From Croceimicrobium sp965279135 (GTDB taxonomy: Bacteria; Bacteroidota; Bacteroidia; Flavobacteriales; Schleiferiaceae), in contig OZ257133.1 of the NCBI GenBank assembly GCA_965279135.1, forward strand, positions 248,001-312,000: a stretch of 64,000 bases of DNA, written 5' to 3'. Below are positions 33,739 through 42,489 of this stretch, piece by piece. The notes under the pieces are model-generated. The model did not search any database. It saw nothing but the letters and a program-made list of their open reading frames with translations, and was not told the DNA's origin. The stretch's first letter is position 1, and the number at the start of each line of letters is the position of its first letter. A program made the translations under genes and the position numbers.

Positions 33739-35286
33739 TTAATAGAGATCCCAGTTGCCTTTTAAATAGTAGCGATACAAGACTGGATCTTGAATCCGGT
33801 TAACACGAATCGGTTCATCCACTTTGAAGTAAACATCCTTGCCAAATGAAGTCATCATTAACATTGCCTCATTGTTCAACCACTTTGTTTCGATCCGATT
33901 AAACTCTAGTTTTTGGGCTCTTTCTTTTAAAGTGCCATTCGACCAGTTTTGTTTTTGGCCCAGTACCCAGCCCCATTCTCCCAGCGTAACCACATGGTTA
34001 TGGAAAGGTAGGGTTTCAAAACCGGCAGATACCATCGTTGTATCGATACATTTGAAGGCCCTTGTAGCGAAATAAGGGCTGCCTGCTTGGGTGACCAGAA
34101 CACCATGAGGGCGCAACTTCAAATGACATAAGCGATAGAATTCACTGGTGTACATACGGTTTAAATCTACAGACCGAGGATCAGGTAAATCAACTATAAT
34201 GAGATCATAGAGTTGTTTGTTGTCTTCCATATAGTTGAAGGCATCCGTATTTAAAACCTTCACCTTGGGGTTGGAAAAAGACTCCTGATTCAGTTCGGTG
34301 AGGATTGGATGTCGAGTAGCCAATCCAGTCATAATTGAATCCAGATCTACAATCGTGATTGCTTCTATCGCAGGGTATTTAAGTAGTTCTCTGGCGGCAC
34401 AACCATCCCCGCCACCTAGAATGAGGACGTCCTTCACCTGATCCGCCAAGCCAACGGCAGGATGCACTAGCGCTTCATGATACTTGTCTTCATCCAAGGT
34501 GCTCAGTTGCTGATTTCCGTTAAGGTAAAGCCAATAGTGGTCTTTCCATTGGGTGATGACGATCTTCTGATACTTACTTTGCTCTGACAACACAATCTTA
34601 TCCTTATACTGGGCTTGTTCACCGAAGAGGATGATGGGTTTAGCCTGAGTTAATCCGCCGAAAATCACCAATACGATAAGCGCACTAGCGATACTAATCC
34701 GTCTGTTGATTTTTCCCTTTAACTCCCTCCTGACGGTGATAAAGAGCCCCAAAGCAACCATCAGGTTTATAAAACCCAAAATGAAGGGGGTGTAGGTTAA
34801 GCCCACAATGGGTAGACCGACGAAAGCAAAGAACAGTCCGCCGACTAAGGAGCCCAAATAGTCTTTCTCCATTACGGAAGCCACATTCACTTTTAAGCTT
34901 TCAAACTCTTCATTGAGTCGGATTACCAGCGGGATTTCCAGGCCGATTAGCAAGCCTATGAGAATACTCATTGCATAGATAATCACCCCCGCATAATCGG
35001 TGAGTCCTGCGGCGGAATAGGCCACCAAGGAGGAAAAGGATACCAGGATGCTTAAGGCAAACTCTACGCTTATAAATTTTACCAGAAGATTCCCTTCAAA
35101 GTATTTACTCAGTCTAGAGCCTAAGCCCATAGAAAAGAGCATTACCGATACGATCAGGGACCATTGCACGGCCGAATCTCCAATGAAGTAGGTGGCCAAA
35201 GTAGACAGGATGTATTCTGCTACTATGCCCGACAGACCAGTGGCGAATAAGGCCAGTTTTAAGATTGGAGAGCGACGTGAGTTCAA
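33739..35286 (-). CDS. Membrane-anchored spermidine-synthase-like aminopropyltransferase
   Basis: 515 residues. The first ~215 residues hold about seven hydrophobic helices (for example ILKLALFATGLSGIVAEYIL, YTPFILGFINLMVALGLFI). The C-terminal half is a Rossmann methyltransferase-like/spermidine synthase domain: VKDVLILGGGDGCAARELLKY with AdoMet-type glycines, DLIIVDLPDPRSVDLNRMYTSEFY and LRPHGVLVTQAGSPYF. The membrane-linked subtype occurs in clusters with PspA-type proteins in many bacteria. The aminopropyl acceptor cannot be predicted. Confidence 0.9.
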   Translation of the reverse strand: MNSRRSPILKLALFATGLSGIVAEYILSTLATYFIGDSAVQWSLIVSVMLFSMGLGSRLSKYFEGNLLVKFISVEFALSILVSFSSLVAYSAAGLTDYAGVIIYAMSILIGLLIGLEIPLVIRLNEEFESLKVNVASVMEKDYLGSLVGGLFFAFVGLPIVGLTYTPFILGFINLMVALGLFITVRRELKGKINRRISIASALIVLVIFGGLTQAKPIILFGEQAQYKDKIVLSEQSKYQKIVITQWKDHYWLYLNGNQQLSTLDEDKYHEALVHPAVGLADQVKDVLILGGGDGCAARELLKYPAIEAITIVDLDSIMTGLATRHPILTELNQESFSNPKVKVLNTDAFNYMEDNKQLYDLIIVDLPDPRSVDLNRMYTSEFYRLCHLKLRPHGVLVTQAGSPYFATRAFKCIDTTMVSAGFETLPFHNHVVTLGEWGWVLGQKQNWSNGTLKERAQKLEFNRIETKWLNNEAMLMMTSFGKDVYFKVDEPIRVNRIQDPVLYRYYLKGNWDLY

Positions 35287-35287
35287 T

Positions 35288-36175
35288 TTAAATACACCAA
35301 ATAATCAAAACAGATCCGCCGATATAGCCGAAAGCTTCAATTAAGCCCGCGCCAATATTAGGTTTCACCTGACCCGCAATTTCTTTGCTCAGTTTCTGAC
35401 CTGGCAATAGAATGCGATCAACCAGAATACGAATAATTGGCAGTACAACTAATCCAATACCCGTTTCATAAGCGACTTCTAAAAGAGTTTCGTCCCAGGA
35501 TTCAAAATCGCCCATTAGACCATTGCGGATAAGGTTGGCAACGGCAATAATCAATCCAGCGAAAGCTACACCGGCAGCGCAATTGTCTTTCTCAATTTCT
35601 TCGTGAAGGGAGAAGGGTGTAAAGCGATCGTAAATAGCAGTGGCGATTAGAATCAATACCTGACCAATCGCCCAATAGGCAAGGGCTGTAGACACCCCAA
35701 ATACTAAATCTCCGCTTTCACCGGTAATGGCGCCGAAAATGATTAAACCCGAAGCCAGGTAATTAGCACCTTCAATAATCCCCATACCCACATTGCGGTC
35801 CTCGGTAATTTCTTTCCAGATTGAAAAGCGACGTAGGGTTATTTTATCAATAATGATCGATGATAAGTTCAGAAGTATAATTGCCAGCAGACCGAAAATT
35901 GCCATATCCTCCAAATCGGTCCACAGGCCCAAGGACTCCCCATAAACAGCAGAACCAACTGCTAACAATAGTCCTCCGAAGTAGCCGGTATAGGCAAAGC
36001 TGAAGGCGAGATTATCTTTCTCGACCATTTCCTCGCCCACATTAATGCTGGCCTTAGTAAACTTAAAAATCCATTTACCAAGGTAGAGTAGGAGTAGGGA
36101 ACTTACCAAATAGATACTGAAGAGGAGCAGGTCGTTGAGCCATTCGTTCGCTAGGATCTCTGTATTCATTGTCAA
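35288..36175 (-). CDS. DUF350 membrane protein, two copies of the domain
   Basis: 295 residues with about eight hydrophobic helices in two similar halves; VEKDNLAFSFAYTGYFGGLLLA in the first and IEKDNCAAGVAFAGLIIAVANLI in the second show the internal duplication. E. coli YjfL, found beside a PspA homologue, is of the same family. The gene is one base from its downstream neighbour and 11 from the lipoprotein gene. Function is unknown; a role in the inner membrane beside PspA and flotillin is inferred. Confidence 0.88.
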   Translation of the reverse strand: MTMNTEILANEWLNDLLLFSIYLVSSLLLLYLGKWIFKFTKASINVGEEMVEKDNLAFSFAYTGYFGGLLLAVGSAVYGESLGLWTDLEDMAIFGLLAIILLNLSSIIIDKITLRRFSIWKEITEDRNVGMGIIEGANYLASGLIIFGAITGESGDLVFGVSTALAYWAIGQVLILIATAIYDRFTPFSLHEEIEKDNCAAGVAFAGLIIAVANLIRNGLMGDFESWDETLLEVAYETGIGLVVLPIIRILVDRILLPGQKLSKEIAGQVKPNIGAGLIEAFGYIGGSVLIIWCI

Positions 36176-36186
36176 GATTTTTAGAA

Positions 36187-36957
36187 TTATTTACCTCCTC
36201 CAAATCCACGTCCGCGGCTGCTGGATCCACTGCGGTACCTTGAACTGGAACGACTTCTTCGGTTATTGGTGCGACTTGAGCTTCTTTGGACCTGGCTTCG
36301 GACCCGGTTCTTGAAGTTTTGGTTTTTACTATTCCAGTTTGATGCGGTTGTCCGGCTGCGGTTGTGGGTTCCAGTGGTACCATATCGGTTTCCTCTGCTG
36401 GATGTGCCGTAATAGGTGCGGCCGTAGGGGTAGTAGTTTCTCCGGTAATCATTCCAACCCCCATAGTAAATAGGAGAGTAGCCAAAACCCAAAATACTGC
36501 GGAGGAAGGCATACTTTCCGTAAAATTCCCAAAAACTGGTGCCGTCTGAGTTTTGGCGCCATTGTCCATATTTTTCATTGCCTACATATTGGTTGTAGCC
36601 TGGAGGACTCACTTTCTCCTTGTCTACAGTGCCATTGATTTTTGTTACGATGGTCATGCCCATGTTATCAATATGTCTATTGAAATAATCTGGGCTCACT
36701 TGCATCCATTCTGTGGTTTCGCTCAGAATGGTATCTGCGCTTGCAGGTTGCTTGAGGATTCGATATTGATGCAGATATTGCTCATTCGATTCCTCGTAGT
36801 TCATGTCGTAAAGGATAATGCTGAAATCAGGGATATCCGACATGTTCTTGATCAGGTCATCTACCGGGTTTTTTTGGAAGACTGGGTTATTGGAGTTGCA
36901 GGACTGGATGAAGAAGACCAGTGCGGCAAGGCTAAGGAAGTATGCAATCCGTCTCAT
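36187..36957 (-). CDS. Lipoprotein with an Arg/Ser-rich tail
   Basis: 256 residues. The signal sequence ends at IQSC, a lipobox-like site with Cys20. The middle (IPDFSIILYDMNYEESNEQYLHQYRILKQ, KYGQWRQNSDGTSFWEFYGKYAFL) looks like a compact fold; from about residue 170 the chain becomes low complexity and strongly basic (Arg, Ser, Gly and Tyr rich, ending SSSRGRGFGGGK). It lies between DUF4178 and DUF350 and so belongs to the operon. The basic tail could contact nucleic acid or lipid headgroups. No family is recognised. Confidence 0.78.
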   Translation of the reverse strand: MRRIAYFLSLAALVFFIQSCNSNNPVFQKNPVDDLIKNMSDIPDFSIILYDMNYEESNEQYLHQYRILKQPASADTILSETTEWMQVSPDYFNRHIDNMGMTIVTKINGTVDKEKVSPPGYNQYVGNEKYGQWRQNSDGTSFWEFYGKYAFLRSILGFGYSPIYYGGWNDYRRNYYPYGRTYYGTSSRGNRYGTTGTHNRSRTTASNWNSKNQNFKNRVRSQVQRSSSRTNNRRSRSSSRYRSGSSSRGRGFGGGK

Positions 36958-36959
36958 AA

Positions 36960-37511
36960 TTACTGTTCTCGTGGTAAGATGTCTGAAATTTCGTGATTCT
37001 CAAGCACTTTGCCATAGGAAGCCTCGAAAGATCGCGGTCCCCATTGTTCGATGCTCAGATTAAAAGCTTCCTTTTTATCATAGTAATCCCAAACCATAAA
37101 TTCGGTCCAGGCATCCTCATCCGTGCCCTTTTCATGAAAATATCCGGCACTTTCCTCATCGAGGTAAAAGGTTTGATCTTTATAGGTGATAGTTTCTGGG
37201 GGCCGTTCATTCGTCTCAATTTGTTGAGCGATGTTTCCGTCAATATCCTTTAGGGCTATTTTTTGACACCAGGTCATTTCTAGGCCATCATCCTCCTCCA
37301 CCGTAAGAAAATAGGTATTGGTGCCATCGCTTACCTTAAATTCTTTGCTGAAGTCCTCATTGCCCCAGTCATATTCATATACGGCCAGTACTTCCCAGGA
37401 CTGCAGATCATATTCGAAAATATAGCCCTGGTCCAAATCCATGGGTGTACGACCAAAGGGATTGGGCTCCTCTTTGTCCTTGCGTCCAAAAAGCTTGTTG
37501 AATAAACTCAT
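36960..37511 (-). CDS. DUF4178-like protein
   Basis: 183 residues from the ATG at 37511; a longer in-frame start at 37559 would overlap the AAA+ gene and I reject it. The N-terminus MSLFNKLFGRKDKEEPNP is followed by DLDQGYIFEYDLQSWEVLAVYEYDWGNEDFSKEFKV, the DUF4178-type beta fold, and then acidic sequence. It has neither signal nor membrane helix. DUF4178 genes recur in PspA/AAA+ neighbourhoods in other bacteria. One base separates it from the AAA+ gene. Function is unknown. Confidence 0.8.
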   Translation of the reverse strand: MSLFNKLFGRKDKEEPNPFGRTPMDLDQGYIFEYDLQSWEVLAVYEYDWGNEDFSKEFKVSDGTNTYFLTVEEDDGLEMTWCQKIALKDIDGNIAQQIETNERPPETITYKDQTFYLDEESAGYFHEKGTDEDAWTEFMVWDYYDKKEAFNLSIEQWGPRSFEASYGKVLENHEISDILPREQ

Positions 37512-37512
37512 T

Positions 37513-40500
37513 TCAGTTTTCGTTTTGTTGTTTATAGTCAAATATGCGTACCAATTCATTTAAGCCTAAGCCCATTTTCTCTAGTCTTTCCACAATGGGA
37601 GCCACTTGATTCGATCCATAACCTTTTGCTTGCTGCTGCTTTTCATAGGTAGCTAAAATCTCCTCTAGTCGATCCTTCTCGTCGGTATTGGTTTTACCCA
37701 ACATTTGCTTTAGGCGCAGTAAATTGAATTCCGCTCCTGTTGTTAGAGTTTGAGATTCGTTCTCGTAATGCGAGAGTAGTATTTCCTCTAATTCCTTGGC
37801 ATTCATTAGCGGATTGAGCTTTTCGCAGAGCTTATTCATATCTCGATAAGAACCTTGCAATTTAAAAGGAGGTTCAGTGCGGAACATATCAGCCTGTCCG
37901 GCCGAAAGTATATACTGTTGATTGACCCTTAAGACGGTTGCTCTAATTTCATGAACAAGACGAAGGATTCGTAACAACTCTTCCTTTTCGGTACTACTAT
38001 AGGTCCCTTTTAGTTCAATGGAATCGGCTGCGTCATTTTCCACTGCGCGTAATAAGGCTTTGAGATCCTCTCTGGGTTTATCACTAAGTATAGCGAGGGT
38101 TTTATTCGAGCTTAAGGTGTTCTCTATATAACTCAATTCAAATGCCTCTGCCTTGCCGCCAATAATATCTCCCAAATTATAGATATCAGCTCTGTTCGCT
38201 AGCATATCAGGGATTTGAAATTTATCCCCACTTTCGGTGTAAGGGTTACCGGCCATAATCACGGCTACCTTTTTACCACGAAAATCATAGGTCTTAGCTT
38301 CACCTTTATACACCCCTTCAATTTTGCGTTGAGCGTCACATAGCGAAATGAACTTTTGGAGAAATTCAGGATTACAATGCTGTATATCATCCAGATAAAT
38401 CATCACATTGTCGCCCATTTCAAATGCGAGATTCAGTTTGTAAAGCTCTTCGCGGGCTCCTGCATTTGGTGCTCCTTCAGGATCAACGCTGGTTACATTA
38501 TGTCCTAAAGCAGGGCCATTTATCTTCATGAATACCAAGCCTAAGCGAGCGGCGATATACTCCATCAAGGTAGTTTTACCATAACCTGGAGGAGAAATTA
38601 GCAACAGCATGCCCATGAGATCGGTACGTTTATCCTTGCCAGCGGCACCGATTTGTTTAGCCAGATTATCGCCAATTAAAGGGAGATATACCTCATCAAG
38701 CAATTCATTCCTTACGAATGAGCTCATAATTCGCGGCCTAAATTCATTCAACCCCATCTGGCGACGCTCCCTTTGAAGTATTTCCTGTTTGAGGTCATGG
38801 AATTTTTCAAATAATGGCAAGCTGTGGTTTAGGAAGGATTCCAGGCGATCTTGAAACTCCTGGTAATCCAAGGTGATTTTTGAATCCTTAATGCGGTTAT
38901 GGTCCCCTCTTAATCTGTCAATTACTTGTTGAGTGCTATAAGAGTGGGCTATCTCTTTACCGCCGCTATTTTGTTGCAATAAATAAACGCTTTCCAAAGC
39001 AATATCTTGAGCATGATGGTCAACGTCATTGTCTAGATAGGAATCCAGCCAAGAATGTATTCTCTGATTGACTTTATACCAAGATTCTCCCTCTTTCCTT
39101 TTTCGTGCCGTATCGAAGCTTTTTAGAGCCTGGTTTTTACGCAAAGCAGCCTCAAATTGATCGGCCAATTTGCGCGCTTCTTGGCTAAAGCTCAAGCTCT
39201 CACGCCCACTTAAAATGTTGAACAAAAAGCTTACAGCCTCTGGCAATTGTTGCTCTGCGGCTTGGCTAATTTTTCGGCTATCCTCATCGGATTGAAGGTG
39301 CTGAGATAATTCAGCCAATGTGCTCTTGAAGCTTTGGCTATCAGGGAAAAATTGAAGGATGCTTTTTACATATTCCAAGTCTTTCTGTAGGGCCTTTCTG
39401 GTCTCAGAATCAAGATGATCCCAAGTGTATAATGCCCAGAGACGAGCTTTGGTAGAATAACGTAATACCCCTAATTCGAAATGTAATTTTATCAGACCTT
39501 CTAGTATGCGGCTTGCATCTTCATCATGCACCCCTTTCACATAGGATTCCTGAAAACGCTCTGACATTTCTTTCTGTACCCTTGGTAATAATTCAAGATG
39601 AGTTAGAGTGCGGATTTCATTCAAATCCCAATTCTCCGATCCCCCTTTCGCAGCCTTAAAAATGCTATGGGCTAAAAACTCAGCGCGATAAACAGTATCA
39701 TTTTCACTTCTGATAAGTTGGTCCCAGACTGGTCTACACGCTTCAAGTCTTTCATCCTTGATGGCTTCGAAAAAGCCAGTTCCGTTAATATGAAGATAGA
39801 TATCATCCGCTCTTTGAACCAAGGAAAGATCAATCTCCTGATGGTTTACACTAAAGCGGTGCTTGCCTAATTGGATTAATTGATCACCGTCAGCATAGAG
39901 TTCTTGCTTGTCCTTTAATTGCCTTAAGGCCTCTTCATAAGTGGATTTTAGTTGACTTTCCAGTTCATCAGCCTTAACTGATTCACCTAGATACAGAAGG
40001 GCTTTAGCTTGATCCCTAAGCTTAAGAACCATAAAATCGGATGCGAAATAGGATTGAATTTCCTCCCGACTATCCATATTGTGCAGTCTTCTTTGAATAC
40101 CTTCCAGAATTCGTTTACCGGATTCGCTTAGCTTTAATGCTTTGCGATTTCGGCTTTCTCTTAATTGCAGTTTTTTAGTTTCAAATGCATTGTAAATGTC
40201 ATCACGTAAAGTGGAAATCTGATCTACAAATTCTTCTGATTCGGAAAAACGACTTTCCAGTTCTTCTAATTGAATCATCAGCTTGTTTAGGTAGCTGTCG
40301 CATTTTTCCGGTTCATCAGCTAACTCAAGGAAATTACTCAAGCTTTGATCTACCAAACGCAATTGAGCTTTGAATTCCCCAGCGCTCTCTTTGATGAGAA
40401 GTTCCTTGCCCCGGCCCTTTATTTGCGCCTTAGTCTGATTGAACTCGGCATAAAGATTTGAGATCCGATCAATAATCTTGGTGCTCTGGGTGGTGTCTTC

Positions 40501-42480
40501 GATTTGAAGATTAGTTATTGTTTCGATAAGCAACTCCAATTCGGTAGATAATTGCAAGCTTTTTTCTTCCAGCTTTCGAGCATCAATTGACTTTTTAAGC
40601 TTACCTGCCTCATCCTGTAATTGCACCAGTTTTTCTCGATATGGGCCTAAGGCTTTGTCTTTTACCAGAAAAGACGCTGTTTCGGAAGCTAGCTTTTCAG
40701 AAGCTGCCACCAACTCATCTTCCAATTCTTGAAGACCTGCGGTGTCTATATGGGGTAGTTCTCTTAATTGAAGTACCTCACCACGGCTACTGCGCACTTC
40801 TCCCATACGCTTTACATATTCGTCAATATGATTTCCGAGTCCGGATTTTAGAGAGCGTAATTGTTTTTGACTTTTCTCAGCGAAATTCTTGTATTGAGCT
40901 GCGCTTTCACGTTTTAATTGTAATACCTTTTCATACTCGTCGATAGCATTTTTAGCAGTATCACGGATTTGCGTAAGTGGAGCTTTTAGTTCGAAAGCGT
41001 CCTTAGAATCAAGCCAATGGTAACTATCTAAAATATCGCCACTCTTTTTAGTGAGATCCGCATAAAGGTTCTGGTAGCTATCTTCCTTGTAAACCAACTT
41101 TAGCAGTTCTCGTGCTTCGGACATGGCGCGCACGATTTCCCTGTTTCCAAGTTTACCAAGATAGGAGTCCTTGGCTACTGAATTTTGTAGATTGGGAGAA
41201 TAGAATGGGGTTTGCCAAATTTGGATAAGGTGATGTTTGCTTTGCTCTTCTTCTGCCCGGAAGTAGATCATTTCACCATTTTCAAATAGGCTATATCCAT
41301 TACAAATTATAGGAGTACCCACTTCCTGCTCGATAAGATTATATCGCATCAAGGCGTAGGTACCTGTTTCTGATTGGTGAAACACATAAAGCACATCTTC
41401 ACCATTGGGAGAATTGATACGCTTCTCGAATCGCATGCCCTGCAATTCATTATCAAAAAGTTTTACTTCACCACTTTGGATGTAATAGCCTCTAGCGAAA
41501 ATTAAACCTTGTTCCTCCGGGAGCAGAACGCAGGAATCTTGAATCGCATCTACGCGTTTCGCTTCCTGAATTTTCTCGTTGAAAATGATATAGCGGTAAT
41601 CCTCTTCCTGGTAGGGTAAGATTTTAAGAATAATTAAGTTTCCAATTTCGGCAAATCGGATATCGGCATCATCCAGCGTTTGATCTTTGTTCTCTACATT
41701 TTCACTAAAAATCCCTTTGCCGGAATTTGTGTTGTCCTCCACTTTAAGGGTGAGGTCGCCATTAATGGTCTCTACGAACAGTCTATCAGCAATAGAGATA
41801 TGAGGGTGTAAGCCCTTGCGATGCATATCCCTATTTACCTTCTGCCAGCGAAACTCATGTTGCTCAGGATACTGGAATTCATGGTCGCTTCGATTATCTA
41901 CATATCGGTAGGTACCGTCCTTTAAGGTCCATTTAAAAGTTTTAATGTCGGCAACTGACTTTCCCACTTGAAAGACCATAAAAAGGTGGGGACCGATCAA
42001 AGCGAACTTGCTAAATCGCGTTTCGCGATAGTATTGATAAAGATTTTGAAAGTCGAGAAGAAATTGAGGATCATTAAATACCTCACTATCTCCACTTTGA
42101 AAATGATGATCCTCCCGATTGTATCGATAGACACTAAAAACATCAGCAACTTGAGTCTCCGATTTGAGACCCATTTGCACGTTGTAACCAAACCAGAAAA
42201 AATCGTCGCCTACCGAGACAATGTCGCGAGCTCTGCAATTGTTTTCAGTGCTTATTCGTTCATTGGCGATGAGTTGTGTTTTCGTAGCACCATACACTTC
42301 TCTTCGGGCATTATTAAGCTTCTTGAGACGAGAATCCAGGGATTTTCCTTGCTTTTGCAAACGCTCGCGGATGATGCTGTAAGCACCTGCATCGAGGCTA
42401 TTTGCCTGGGCTTTAGATGTGTTAGTTTCTTTGGACATTCCTTTTGAAAGAGGACTAACAGTTAAGGTTAGTCCCGACAA
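37513..42480 (-). CDS. Giant AAA+ ATPase with long coiled coil (DNA-repair-ATPase-like)
   Basis: 1655 residues. About 1-480 form a beta-rich domain, about 500-900 long coiled coils with many Glu/Gln/Lys (for example ELIETITNLQIEDTTQSTKI), about 900-1270 a helical part, and about 1290-1600 a single AAA+ module. The Walker A is SPPGYGKTTLMEYIA with K1302 and the Walker B MIYLDDIQHC; an AGNPYTESGDKFQIPDMLANRAD sensor-type segment follows. Related proteins are annotated as 'DNA repair ATPase', but the name is historical; the position next to flotillin and PspA argues for a membrane-remodelling or chaperone role. Inference only. Confidence 0.85.
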   Translation of the reverse strand: MSGLTLTVSPLSKGMSKETNTSKAQANSLDAGAYSIIRERLQKQGKSLDSRLKKLNNARREVYGATKTQLIANERISTENNCRARDIVSVGDDFFWFGYNVQMGLKSETQVADVFSVYRYNREDHHFQSGDSEVFNDPQFLLDFQNLYQYYRETRFSKFALIGPHLFMVFQVGKSVADIKTFKWTLKDGTYRYVDNRSDHEFQYPEQHEFRWQKVNRDMHRKGLHPHISIADRLFVETINGDLTLKVEDNTNSGKGIFSENVENKDQTLDDADIRFAEIGNLIILKILPYQEEDYRYIIFNEKIQEAKRVDAIQDSCVLLPEEQGLIFARGYYIQSGEVKLFDNELQGMRFEKRINSPNGEDVLYVFHQSETGTYALMRYNLIEQEVGTPIICNGYSLFENGEMIYFRAEEEQSKHHLIQIWQTPFYSPNLQNSVAKDSYLGKLGNREIVRAMSEARELLKLVYKEDSYQNLYADLTKKSGDILDSYHWLDSKDAFELKAPLTQIRDTAKNAIDEYEKVLQLKRESAAQYKNFAEKSQKQLRSLKSGLGNHIDEYVKRMGEVRSSRGEVLQLRELPHIDTAGLQELEDELVAASEKLASETASFLVKDKALGPYREKLVQLQDEAGKLKKSIDARKLEEKSLQLSTELELLIETITNLQIEDTTQSTKIIDRISNLYAEFNQTKAQIKGRGKELLIKESAGEFKAQLRLVDQSLSNFLELADEPEKCDSYLNKLMIQLEELESRFSESEEFVDQISTLRDDIYNAFETKKLQLRESRNRKALKLSESGKRILEGIQRRLHNMDSREEIQSYFASDFMVLKLRDQAKALLYLGESVKADELESQLKSTYEEALRQLKDKQELYADGDQLIQLGKHRFSVNHQEIDLSLVQRADDIYLHINGTGFFEAIKDERLEACRPVWDQLIRSENDTVYRAEFLAHSIFKAAKGGSENWDLNEIRTLTHLELLPRVQKEMSERFQESYVKGVHDEDASRILEGLIKLHFELGVLRYSTKARLWALYTWDHLDSETRKALQKDLEYVKSILQFFPDSQSFKSTLAELSQHLQSDEDSRKISQAAEQQLPEAVSFLFNILSGRESLSFSQEARKLADQFEAALRKNQALKSFDTARKRKEGESWYKVNQRIHSWLDSYLDNDVDHHAQDIALESVYLLQQNSGGKEIAHSYSTQQVIDRLRGDHNRIKDSKITLDYQEFQDRLESFLNHSLPLFEKFHDLKQEILQRERRQMGLNEFRPRIMSSFVRNELLDEVYLPLIGDNLAKQIGAAGKDKRTDLMGMLLLISPPGYGKTTLMEYIAARLGLVFMKINGPALGHNVTSVDPEGAPNAGAREELYKLNLAFEMGDNVMIYLDDIQHCNPEFLQKFISLCDAQRKIEGVYKGEAKTYDFRGKKVAVIMAGNPYTESGDKFQIPDMLANRADIYNLGDIIGGKAEAFELSYIENTLSSNKTLAILSDKPREDLKALLRAVENDAADSIELKGTYSSTEKEELLRILRLVHEIRATVLRVNQQYILSAGQADMFRTEPPFKLQGSYRDMNKLCEKLNPLMNAKELEEILLSHYENESQTLTTGAEFNLLRLKQMLGKTNTDEKDRLEEILATYEKQQQAKGYGSNQVAPIVERLEKMGLGLNELVRIFDYKQQNEN

Positions 42481-42489
42481 ATTCTATAA

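Noticed and set aside
37512..37559. Longer start for the DUF4178 gene
   Set aside because: It would overlap the AAA+ gene; the ATG at 37511 sits one base after that gene's stop.
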